In this document: positions 1 to 6,130 of the stretch, piece after piece
How positions within the stretch are numbered: position 1 is the stretch's first letter
How the letters are laid out: each line of letters starts with the position of its first letter
NCBI GenBank assembly: GCA_910584045.1
Contig: CAJTYO010000064.1
Coordinates: 1 to 14,487 of the forward strand
Source of the DNA: an uncultured Oscillospiraceae bacterium
GTDB lineage: Bacteria > Bacillota > Clostridia > Oscillospirales > Oscillospiraceae
Length of the DNA: 14,487 nt
Direction: 5' to 3'
Made by a program: the position numbers and the translations under genes
The notes under the pieces: generated by a model
Database searches by the model: none
The model's input: the letters and a program-made list of their open reading frames with translations, nothing else
Told to the model about the DNA's origin: nothing

Positions 1-826
1 GCAGGAAGGAGAAGAGGAAGATCACCACGCCTGCGGCCATGGAGTAGCCGTACAGACCCGCGTCCTTCTGGGTGTACATGAAGCTCAGACCCACATCGGC
101 CATGCCCTTGGCCACCATGGCCTTGACGAAGAGGAAGGCCATATTGATGGTGGAGATGATGAAGAAGGTCAGGGTGGTGCGGATGTTGGTCCAGATGAGG
201 GGCAGGGTGATCTGGAAGAATTGGGCGATACGGCCTGCGCCGTCCAGACTGGCGGACTCATACAGGTCCACGGGCACAGCCGACATAGAGGCCATATACA
301 TCACCATGTAGTAGCCGATGGCCTGCCAGACCATGGCGATGATGATGGAGATGACCACCATCTGCTGCCCTTTCCAGAGGATCATGACGTCATGCCCGGA
401 CAGGAAGGAGAGCACGGAGTTCAGCATCCCGTTCTCCGGCTTGTAGATGGCGGAGAAGATTCCGGCGATAACGACCACCGAGAGGATGTTGGGTATGTAG
501 AAGATCACGCGGAAGAAATTCTGCCCCTTGATCTTCTCGCGGGTGAGGATGGCGGCGAAGAGAATGGCGAAAAAGAAGGTAATCAGCGTCACCGTCACGA
601 TGAGCAGAATGGTGTTCTGCATAGCGGAAATGAACTTGACGTCCTTAAACAGGGTGGTAAAGTTGCTCAGGCCCACAAAGGTTTCCGTGGTGGAATAAGC
701 TCCCCGCTCGAACAGGGACATACGGAACACGTTCAGGGTGGGCAGAACCATGAAGATGAAAAACAGGATGGTCGCGGGAGCTACGCATAAGGCAATGAAC
801 AGGCTGCGGTCTTTGCTGCGGCGCAT
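1..826 (-). CDS. Carbohydrate ABC transporter permease, MalF/UgpA type (C-terminus beyond window)
   Basis: Inner-membrane subunit of a CUT1-type sugar importer. It forms the channel with a second permease and docks the ATPase. I translated 275 codons of the reverse strand from ATG at 826 without a stop; the C-terminus lies past base 1. The first hydrophobic helix is at about residues 9-28 and at least four more follow. The family hallmark is present: the EAA loop near residues 190-215 reads DLYESASLDGAGR followed by F..ITLPLI, the surface that contacts the ATPase. A GGGAGAG ribosome binding site lies 5-6 bases before the ATG. The gene lies 119 bases downstream of the solute-binding lipoprotein, on the same strand, so the two form one transport unit. 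A MalG-type partner is expected beyond the left edge. No ATPase gene is visible, so a shared MsmX-like ATPase may serve it. Substrate not determinable. Confidence 0.93.
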   Translation of the reverse strand, partial: MRRSKDRSLFIALCVAPATILFFIFMVLPTLNVFRMSLFERGAYSTTETFVGLSNFTTLFKDVKFISAMQNTILLIVTVTLITFFFAILFAAILTREKIKGQNFFRVIFYIPNILSVVVIAGIFSAIYKPENGMLNSVLSFLSGHDVMILWKGQQMVVISIIIAMVWQAIGYYMVMYMASMSAVPVDLYESASLDGAGRIAQFFQITLPLIWTNIRTTLTFFIISTINMAFLFVKAMVAKGMADVGLSFMYTQKDAGLYGYSMAAGVVIFLFSFL

Positions 827-870
827 GAAATCTCTCCCTTCTCTCTGAATGATACAGGTGAAAATACAGA

Positions 871-900
871 GGCGGCGGTGAGCAAACGCTCACCGCCGCC
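871..900 (-). terminator. Strong hairpin between binding-protein and permease genes
   Basis: Perfect 13-bp GC-rich stem (871-883 with 888-900) and a 4-base loop, in the 119-base gap between the two transporter genes. In the leftward reading direction it is followed by a weak T-rich stretch (TCTGTATTTT). In sugar ABC operons such a hairpin usually lets only part of transcription reach the permease, or protects the binding-protein mRNA 3' end, so that the lipoprotein is made in excess. That role is inferred. Confidence 0.6.
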
Positions 901-945
901 TGCCTTACGGACTATGCGATTACAGGTTTATGGGGGTTGTCAGGA

Positions 946-2355
946 TTACTCCATGATGTTCGCGCGCATCTGATCGCTGGCGGCCTTCACATCGCTGACC
1001 CACTGATCCTTGGTCACGCTGCCCTCGACGAGGCCGTTGACGGGATCGAGGAACACTTCGCGGACGGTGCCCAGGCCAGCCACCGCGTTGTAGGCGGCGA
1101 AGTTGCCCATGGCGGCGTCAGCGCCGTTGTCATAGATGGAATAGAACATCTTGTTGTCGCCTTCCATACCGTCGGCCACGCCGATGACGGGCTGAATGGC
1201 GCCGCCCTTGGCGAAGATGTCGCAAGCGGCATCACTGTACAGGAATGCCACGAACTGCTTGGCGGCGTCCATGTTGGGAGCGCCGGCGGGAACCCAGGCC
1301 TGCTCCATCCAGCAGTAGCTGGCGCCGTTTCCGCCGGCCTTGGCGGCGGGCAGGGCGGTCATGCCCCACTTGAAGCCGTCAGCACGGGGAGCCTCGGCCA
1401 TCTCGCCCACGATCCAGGTGCCGTTGGGCATGAACAGGGCCTTGTTGTCCAGGACCAGCTGCTGGTTCTGGGTGAAGTCCTGATCGTTGGCCTGGGCGGG
1501 GGTCACGGGGTTGGTGTAGCTGGCCAGCTTGGAGATGATCTCGAAGCACTCCTGTGCCTCGGGGGTGTCCCAGATGCCCTCCTCATAGCGCAGGGCCTTG
1601 TTGTAGAAGTCGGGGCCGCCCACGGAGTACATCAGAGCGTACAGGAAGGCGTCAAAGTAACCGGTGGTGGGGTAAGTAAACAGAGAGGTGCCCTCGGGAA
1701 GGGTGTCGGCCAGGGCCCACATCTCGTCCCAAGTGGTGGGAACGGTCCAGCCATTCTGCTCGAAGAGGCCCGCGTTGTAGAACAGGCCGCAGGGGGAGTA
1801 GAACATGGGGGCCAGGTAGGTCTTGCCGTCGCCGTAGGGGTTGGTGACGGAGGTGTCGGTGAAGCCGCCCACGATCTTGTCGGAGACCTTCACGCTCTCG
1901 CCGGGCACGGTCATGCTCAGCACGTCGGTGAGATCGGCGATGTTGCGGTCCTTGATGAACTGCTCGGTGAGGCCCTTCTCACGGCCGGTGGCCAGATGGA
2001 TCACGTCGGGGAACTCGCCGCCCTGCATGGAGGGCCCGATGACGTCTTCCAGGTTCTTGTCGACGATGAGGTCAACCTTGATGCCGGTGGCGGCGGTGAA
2101 GGCGTCGCAGACCTCCTGCCACATGCCGGGATAGGCTTCCTCATAACCGGAGGCCAGAGCGGCCACCTGGATGGTCACGTCCTCGGCGGGGGCGGGCTCG
2201 GGAGCGGGCTCGGGATCAGGGGTGCTGGGGGTCTGGCTATCGCTCTGCTGGGGCTGGTCGTTCTGGGCGGGCTTGTCATTGTTCCCGCTGCCGCAGCCGG
2301 CCAGCAGGGACAGGACCATGACAGACGCCAGAATCATGCTGAGAATCTTTTTCAT
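946..2355 (-). CDS. Carbohydrate ABC transporter solute-binding lipoprotein
   Basis: Extracytoplasmic receptor that captures a sugar and delivers it to the permease. The 469-residue protein begins with a lipoprotein signal peptide: MKK, a hydrophobic core, and lipobox LAGC with Cys21 as the lipidated residue. A flexible Q/S/P-rich linker with repeated PEPAP units (about 22-52) follows, then a family-1 (UgpB/MalE-like) binding domain with an ATGIKVDLIV strand, TTWDEMWALADTL and a C-terminal KQFVAFLYSD segment typical of CUT1 receptors. I chose ATG at 2355 over an in-frame ATG at 2388 because GGAGGA stands 7 bases before it and the signal peptide then begins correctly. A sigma-A-like promoter lies about 70 bases upstream. 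It is first in the unit with the permease and divergent from an AraC regulator. Sequence resembles N-acetylglucosamine/oligosaccharide receptors loosely; the substrate is not established. Confidence 0.92.
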   Translation of the reverse strand: MKKILSMILASVMVLSLLAGCGSGNNDKPAQNDQPQQSDSQTPSTPDPEPAPEPAPAEDVTIQVAALASGYEEAYPGMWQEVCDAFTAATGIKVDLIVDKNLEDVIGPSMQGGEFPDVIHLATGREKGLTEQFIKDRNIADLTDVLSMTVPGESVKVSDKIVGGFTDTSVTNPYGDGKTYLAPMFYSPCGLFYNAGLFEQNGWTVPTTWDEMWALADTLPEGTSLFTYPTTGYFDAFLYALMYSVGGPDFYNKALRYEEGIWDTPEAQECFEIISKLASYTNPVTPAQANDQDFTQNQQLVLDNKALFMPNGTWIVGEMAEAPRADGFKWGMTALPAAKAGGNGASYCWMEQAWVPAGAPNMDAAKQFVAFLYSDAACDIFAKGGAIQPVIGVADGMEGDNKMFYSIYDNGADAAMGNFAAYNAVAGLGTVREVFLDPVNGLVEGSVTKDQWVSDVKAASDQMRANIME

Positions 2356-2362
2356 GTCCAAT

Positions 2363-2368
2363 TCCTCC
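2363..2368 (-). promoter_or_regulatory. Ribosome binding site fixing the lipoprotein start
   Basis: GGAGGA on the minus strand, 7 bases before ATG 2355. It sets the start at the signal peptide rather than at the in-frame ATG 33 bases upstream, which would add 11 residues before the MKK. Confidence 0.8.
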
Positions 2369-2426
2369 ATCGTTTGATGTGTGTACATTTCCGCAAAGGG
2401 CCTCTCCCTCTGCGGTTACAACTATA

Positions 2427-2454
2427 AGTATACAGTATTTTCATATTTGCGCAA
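2427..2454 (-). promoter_or_regulatory. Probable sigma-A promoter of the sugar transporter
   Basis: Minus strand: -35 TTGCGC (2449-2454), 16-base spacer, -10 TATACT (2427-2432) preceded by TG. The start of transcription would fall near 2420, giving a leader of about 65 bases. The -35 overlaps a perfect palindrome TTGCGCAA (2447-2454), a possible operator. AT-rich surroundings fit a regulated promoter. Confidence 0.6.
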
Positions 2455-2624
2455 TTCAATTATTGCTGTGCTTTTTATAAATATTGCTCTTTTGCGTTTT
2501 GCAATAAAAAAGCGTTCTCTTGCCGCTGGTTTTGGACAGAATCCCAAAACTCCACTTCTTTTTTTGAGAGGGCCTCTTGGTTTGCGACAATAAATGGCGG
2601 GATTCAAAAAATTTTTTTTAAAAG

Positions 2625-2653
2625 TTGCACAATGCTCGAAAACGATTTATAAT
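2625..2653 (+). promoter_or_regulatory. Sigma-A promoter of the AraC-type regulator
   Basis: -35 TTGCAC (2625-2630), exact 17-base spacer, perfect -10 TATAAT (2648-2653). It directs transcription toward the regulator with a leader of about 55 bases. It lies back-to-back with the transporter promoter, about 170 bases away. Confidence 0.75.
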
Positions 2654-2699
2654 AAAAGCAGAGATGTCCGGCGCAATATTTTTGCAATCTTGCGGACAG

Positions 2700-2706
2700 G
2701 GAGGAG
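2700..2706 (+). promoter_or_regulatory. Ribosome binding site fixing the regulator start
   Basis: GGAGGAG, 8 bases before ATG 2715. This favours 2715 over the longer in-frame ATG at 2625, which lies inside the promoter -35 box and upstream of the predicted transcription start. Confidence 0.8.
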
Positions 2707-2714
2707 AGGCCGGT

Positions 2715-3563
2715 ATGAGCAGCCTGCGGCACGTCCTGACCCGGCGGGAGGGGGCCGAGCCCCGGGAGCAGGCCCGTCTTTTATACATCGACTGCACCCA
2801 GTACAGCGAGGAGTGGAACTCCGCCCTCCACACCCACACCTGCACGGAGCTGTTTTTCATCACCAGGGGCCACGGCGTGTTCCAGGTGCGCCGGGACCGG
2901 TTCCCCGTGGCCATCAACGACCTGGTGGTGGTCAGCACCAGCGTGCCCCACACGGAGACCAGCTCCCACGTCAGCCCCCTGGAGTATGTGGTGCTGGGGG
3001 TGGAGGGGCTGGAGCCGCTGACGGACGCCAGCGGCTGTGCTCTGCTGCACCTGGCGGCAGAGCAGGAGGCGGTGAGTACCTGTCTGCGCATGATGGTGCA
3101 GGAGATCCGGGAGGAGCAGGCGGACTGTGACGAGATCTGCCAGAAGCTGCTGGAGCTTATCCTGCTGCGGCTGCTGCGGCGGGACGACTTCGCGCTGGGC
3201 AGCGCGCCGTCGGCTTCCCGGACCAGCCGGGAATGCGACATGGTGCGGCGGTATATTGACAACCACTTCAAGGAGGATATGACCCTCGACCAGCTGGCGG
3301 AAATGGTGCACATCAGCAAGTACTATCTCGCCCACACCTTCCGGAAGGAGTTCCACACCTCGCCCATCAGCTATCTGATCTCAAGGCGGATTCAGGAGAG
3401 CCGGTTTCTGCTCCGGGAGACGGATTTCAGCCTCTCCCAGATCGCGCAGATTCTGGGCTTCTCCTCCCTGAGCTATTTCTCCCAGAGCTTCCGCCGGCTG
3501 GAGGGGTGCAGCCCCATGGAGTATCGCCGCCGGTCCCATCCCAAGGGGCACGAGAGCAAATAG
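2715..3563 (+). CDS. AraC-family transcriptional regulator with cupin sensor domain
   Basis: DNA-binding regulator, probably of the divergent sugar transporter. The 282-residue protein has an N-terminal cupin-like sensing domain (about 15-100) with a HTHTCTELFFI..G.G.F segment typical of AraC arabinose-binding-type pockets. The C-terminal AraC DNA-binding domain (about 175-272) carries two helix-turn-helix units: MTLDQLAEMVHISKYYLAHTF (189-209) and LSQIAQILGFSSLSYFSQSF (240-259), ending in the family signature PMEYR. Start 2715 is chosen on its ribosome binding site and because the longer in-frame start lies in the promoter. The layout (divergent, shared AT-rich control region) matches AraC regulators of adjacent CUT1 transporters. 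Ligand and whether it activates or represses are not determinable; activation is usual for the family. Confidence 0.93.
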   Translation: MSSLRHVLTRREGAEPREQARLLYIDCTQYSEEWNSALHTHTCTELFFITRGHGVFQVRRDRFPVAINDLVVVSTSVPHTETSSHVSPLEYVVLGVEGLEPLTDASGCALLHLAAEQEAVSTCLRMMVQEIREEQADCDEICQKLLELILLRLLRRDDFALGSAPSASRTSRECDMVRRYIDNHFKEDMTLDQLAEMVHISKYYLAHTFRKEFHTSPISYLISRRIQESRFLLRETDFSLSQIAQILGFSSLSYFSQSFRRLEGCSPMEYRRRSHPKGHESK

Positions 3564-3594
3564 AAAGGGCGCGGGACATTGTCCCGCGCCCTTT
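3564..3594. terminator. Bidirectional terminator between regulator and exonuclease III genes
   Basis: Perfect 14-bp stem (3564-3577 with 3581-3594), 3-base loop, starting at the base after the regulator stop codon. The stem is AAAGGG...CCCTTT, so each strand ends in a T run. It separates the convergent regulator and xth-like gene, whose stop lies 11 bases further on, and can serve both. Confidence 0.85.
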
Positions 3595-3605
3595 ACATAT
3601 ATCTG

Positions 3606-4358
3606 CTAGGCCAGCGAGACCCCCACCGGGCAGTGATCGCTGCCAAATATTTCCGGGAAAATGTCCGCGCCGGTCAGGCGCTCCCGCAGCCGCTGGGAGA
3701 GAATGAAATAGTCGATCCGCCACCCCACGTTGTTGGCCCGGGCGTTGGCCCGGTAGCTCCACCAGCTGTAGGCCCGCTCCTTGTCCGGATACAGGGCGCG
3801 GAAGCTGTCGATGAAGCCCGCCGCCAAAAGCTCCGTCATCTTCCCCCGCTCCTGGTCGGAAAAGCCGGGGTTGCCCCGGTTGGCCTTGGGGTGGGTCAGG
3901 TCGATCTCCTGGTGGGCCACGTTCAGGTCGCCGCACAGCACCACCGGCTTGACCTTGTCCAATTCGCACAGATACTGCCGGATGTCGTCCTCCCAGATCA
4001 TCCGGTAGTCGATACGGCGCAGCTCGTCCTGGGCGTTGGGGGTGTAGCAGCAGACCAGGTAGAAGTCCTCGTATTCCGCCGTGATCACCCGGCCCTCGTG
4101 GCGGTGGAGGTCGTCCCCGAAGCCGTAGGTCACGTTCAGCGGCTCCGCCCGGGTGAGGATGGCCGTGCCGGAGTAGCCCTTCTTATCGGCATAGTTCCAG
4201 TACATATGGTAGCCGGGGAGCTCCAGGTCCAGCTGCCCGGCCTGGAGCTTCGTCTCCTGCAGGCAGTAGACGTCCGCGTCCAGAGCGCCGCAGGCGTCCA
4301 GAAAGCCCTTTTTGACGCAGGCGCGCAGGCCGTTCACATTCCATGAGATCATCCGCAT
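3606..4358 (-). CDS. xth: Exodeoxyribonuclease III (AP endonuclease, ExoIII/APE1 family)
   Basis: DNA-repair phosphodiesterase that cuts 5' to abasic sites and trims blocked 3' ends in base excision repair. The 250-residue protein, normal for the family, has all the catalytic motifs: WNVNGLR (6-12), metal ligand Glu35 in LQETK, Tyr105 in CCYTPN, the GDLNVAH motif with Asp144 and Asn146, WRIDYF (213-218), and GSDHCPV (239-245) with the Asp241-His242 pair. ATG 4358 is preceded by GAGGGGGGA. It starts 16 bases after the stop of the YhaM-type gene, so the two are co-transcribed. The pairing of a DNA-repair nuclease with an RNA exonuclease may simply be operon packing. B. subtilis calls this gene exoA. 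Confidence 0.96.
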   Translation of the reverse strand: MRMISWNVNGLRACVKKGFLDACGALDADVYCLQETKLQAGQLDLELPGYHMYWNYADKKGYSGTAILTRAEPLNVTYGFGDDLHRHEGRVITAEYEDFYLVCCYTPNAQDELRRIDYRMIWEDDIRQYLCELDKVKPVVLCGDLNVAHQEIDLTHPKANRGNPGFSDQERGKMTELLAAGFIDSFRALYPDKERAYSWWSYRANARANNVGWRIDYFILSQRLRERLTGADIFPEIFGSDHCPVGVSLA

Positions 4359-4374
4359 ACGCTCTCGTCCCCCC

Positions 4375-5322
4375 TCACCGGTGCCGGAAAATCTTTTTGT
4401 CCAGGGCGAATACCTTCTTGCTGAAGCGGCCGGGCTCCGTCTCCTCCATGGTCTCCTTGTAGATCTCCATGCGGCTGTCGATGAGGTCGATCATGCTCAG
4501 CAGCTCGCTCTCGGCGCACACGGGCCGCACGGCGGCCCCGAAGGCCGGGTCACCGTGGTGGGAGAGCAGAAGGTGCTGGAGCAGAATGGATTTTTCCTCC
4601 GGCACGCCCAGCTCTTTGGCTGCCGCAGCCGCCGCCTGGGCCCCCATGACCAGATGGCCCAGCAGCTCGCCCCGGACCGAATACTCCGTCACCAGCCCCA
4701 GCGGGGAGGTGACGAACTCGTCGCACTTGGCCACGTCGTGGAGGATGGTCCCCGCCAGCAGCAGGTCGCGGTCGACGGTCTCCGGGTACACCCCGGCCAG
4801 ATAGTCCGCGATGCGGGCCATGTACAGGGTGTGCATGAGCAGGCCGTTGACAAAGCTGTGGTGCATGCTCTTTCCGCCGGGGATGGTGCGGAAGCGGTTC
4901 CCATACTGCTCCAGCACCTTCCGGCAGACGGCGCGGTAGTCCTCGTCACCGATGGTCTCCGCCATATCCAGCAGCTCCCGCCAGCCGGCGTCCGCGTCGA
5001 TGGGGGCCACGGGCACCAGGTCGCCCAGGTCGTAGCGGTCGTCCTCCTGGACCGGACGGGCCCGGGAGAGGATCAGCTGCAAAGCGCCCCGGTACTCGGT
5101 CACGTTTCCCCGCAGCTTGATGACGCTGCCCTCGTCCTCCGCGCCCAGGGGGCCGCTGTAGTCCCATATCTTCACGTCGATGGTCCCGCTCCGGTCCGCC
5201 GCCGCGCCGGCCAGAAAGGGCTTGCCGTTGTTGGAGGTCTTGATCTGGGCGGTTTTCAGAATGTAGAAGCCCTCGATCTCGTCCCCCACCGCCAGATCGG
5301 CGACCCACTTGTTATATTCCAT
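4375..5322 (-). CDS. yhaM: 3'-5' exoribonuclease, YhaM/CbfI family (OB fold plus HD domain)
   Basis: Trims RNA 3' ends, and in relatives single-stranded DNA, in the cytoplasm; YhaM of Bacillus subtilis is a metal-dependent 3'-5' exoribonuclease. The product is 315 residues, essentially the length of B. subtilis YhaM. An OB-fold nucleic-acid-binding domain (about 12-95, with KTSNNGKPFLAG and DVKIWDYSG) precedes an HD-type phosphohydrolase domain: HHSFVNGLLMHT (154-165), the HD pair His195-Asp196 in ILHDVAKCDEF, and LLLSHHGDP (251-259). The start is ATG 5322 with AGGAGA 7 bases upstream; an in-frame ATG 105 bases earlier would lie upstream of the promoter -10 box and adds unconserved basic residues. 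First gene of a two-gene unit with exonuclease III. Confidence 0.93.
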   Translation of the reverse strand: MEYNKWVADLAVGDEIEGFYILKTAQIKTSNNGKPFLAGAAADRSGTIDVKIWDYSGPLGAEDEGSVIKLRGNVTEYRGALQLILSRARPVQEDDRYDLGDLVPVAPIDADAGWRELLDMAETIGDEDYRAVCRKVLEQYGNRFRTIPGGKSMHHSFVNGLLMHTLYMARIADYLAGVYPETVDRDLLLAGTILHDVAKCDEFVTSPLGLVTEYSVRGELLGHLVMGAQAAAAAAKELGVPEEKSILLQHLLLSHHGDPAFGAAVRPVCAESELLSMIDLIDSRMEIYKETMEETEPGRFSKKVFALDKKIFRHR

Positions 5323-5329
5323 GGTCAAT

Positions 5330-5335
5330 TCTCCT
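5330..5335 (-). promoter_or_regulatory. Ribosome binding site fixing the YhaM start
   Basis: AGGAGA on the minus strand, 7 bases from ATG 5322. It decides against the longer reading from 5427. Confidence 0.75.
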
Positions 5336-5357
5336 GTCTCTATAGTTGGTTGGCCCC

Positions 5358-5387
5358 AGTATACCATAGACCGGCGGCGGATGTCGA
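5358..5387 (-). promoter_or_regulatory. Probable sigma-A promoter of the yhaM-xth unit
   Basis: Minus strand: -35 TCGACA (5382-5387), 18-base spacer, extended -10 TGGTATACT (TATACT at 5358-5363). The predicted leader is about 30 bases and contains the AGGAGA site. Confidence 0.6.
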
Positions 5388-5426
5388 GGAGGAATTTCCA
5401 CTTTTTTGCCATATTCCGGCGGCGCA

Positions 5427-5458
5427 AAGGGAAAAGCCTCCGGCTGCGCCGGAGGCTT
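5427..5458 (-). terminator. Intrinsic terminator of spoVAC
   Basis: Perfect 11-bp stem (5434-5444 with 5448-5458) and a 3-base loop, beginning 4 bases after the spoVAC stop. In the leftward direction the stem ends in TT and runs on as TTCCCTTTG. It isolates spoVAC from the yhaM promoter. Confidence 0.75.
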
Positions 5459-5462
5459 CAAG

Positions 5463-5897
5463 CTACAGAAGCATCAGAATCACCCCGTAGATCACGCTGG
5501 CAGTCACGCCGAAGACGATGACCGGACCGGCCACGGTGAACATTTTGGCCGCCATGCCGGTGATAAGGCCCTCGCTCTTGAAGTCGATGGCCGGGGAGGC
5601 CACCGCGTTGGCAAAGCCGGTGATGGGCACCAGCGTTCCCGCGCCGCCGTAGCGGCCCAGCTTGTTGTACACGTTCAGACCCGTCAGCAGCACCGACAGA
5701 AAAACCAGACAGATGGACGTGGCCGTTCCGGCATCCGTCTTCTCCAGCCCCAGGGCCGTCCAGCCGTCCATGACCGCCTGTCCCAGCACGCATACGCCGC
5801 CGCCGAAGGCGAAGGCCAGCAGGCAGTTCTTGACAATGGGGGAGCTCTTCGCCCGGTCCTGAACAAATTTCTGATACTCCTGTTTTGAAATCTCCAT
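5463..5897 (-). CDS. spoVAC: Stage V sporulation protein AC (SpoVAC)
   Basis: Inner spore-membrane protein of the SpoVA complex that moves dipicolinic acid-calcium into the developing spore and out at germination; B. subtilis SpoVAC acts as a mechanosensitive channel. The 144-residue product matches SpoVAC in length and landmarks: a hydrophilic N-terminus, then SPIVKNCLLAFAFGG (19-33) before the first membrane segment, a second hydrophobic stretch (about 57-72), and the conserved core GRYGGAGTLVPITGFANAV, followed by FKSEGLITG and a C-terminal hydrophobic helix. The KNC segment distinguishes it from the related, shorter SpoVAE. ATG 5897 has AGGAGA 7 bases upstream. spoVAD and spoVAE, usual neighbours, are not adjacent: the gene stands alone between its own terminator and a divergent exporter operon. 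It could be an extra copy. Confidence 0.88.
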   Translation of the reverse strand: MEISKQEYQKFVQDRAKSSPIVKNCLLAFAFGGGVCVLGQAVMDGWTALGLEKTDAGTATSICLVFLSVLLTGLNVYNKLGRYGGAGTLVPITGFANAVASPAIDFKSEGLITGMAAKMFTVAGPVIVFGVTASVIYGVILMLL

Positions 5898-5916
5898 ATG
5901 CCCGTCTCCTTATATA

Positions 5917-5989
5917 AGAACCTGTATTCAAGGTCTGTCCGGAAAAAATTTCGTTTGCCCGGCATCCGCCGGCTGTGCATACAGGTTCT
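5917..5989. repeat. 73-bp segment bounded by 11-bp perfect inverted repeats
   Basis: The arms at 5917-5927 (AGAACCTGTAT) and 5979-5989 (ATACAGGTTCT) are exact reverse complements, 51 bases apart. The interior holds a small CCGGC/GCCGG hairpin (5959-5963 with 5968-5972). The segment lies directly upstream of the spoVAC ribosome binding site and 142 bases before the exporter gene. It could be a tiny mobile-element remnant or a structured or operator region. A TGAATA at 5930-5935 (minus strand) looks like a forespore -35 box, but I found no matching -10. Confidence 0.55.
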
Positions 5990-6067
5990 AAAAGTTGTTC
6001 TTAGTATTTGCCGGAGCCGGAGGGATATACCGCCGGAAAAATTTTCTTGAGAAAAATCCCGCCCGTA

Positions 6068-6096
6068 TGGACAACGCCGCCGGGATGGCGTATACT
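6068..6096 (+). promoter_or_regulatory. Sigma-A promoter of the ABC exporter operon
   Basis: -35 TGGACA (6068-6073), exact 17-base spacer, -10 TATACT (6091-6096). The transcription start would be near 6103, with a leader of about 28 bases. An imperfect palindrome TTTTCT-TG-AGAAAA (6042-6055) lies 12 bases upstream of the -35 and could be an operator for a drug-responsive regulator. That last point is conjecture. Confidence 0.65.
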
Positions 6097-6130
6097 GGAG
6101 CCGATACCATAGGGAGGGGGAGTACGGAAG

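Noticed and set aside
937..2427. Long plus-strand open frame (496 codons) opposite the solute-binding protein
   Set aside because: Gly/Val/His-rich shadow of a clear lipoprotein gene, with no ribosome binding site; high-GC antisense frame.
4312..5490. 392-codon plus-strand frame opposite the YhaM gene
   Set aside because: Antisense of a protein with intact HD motifs; composition typical of a shadow.
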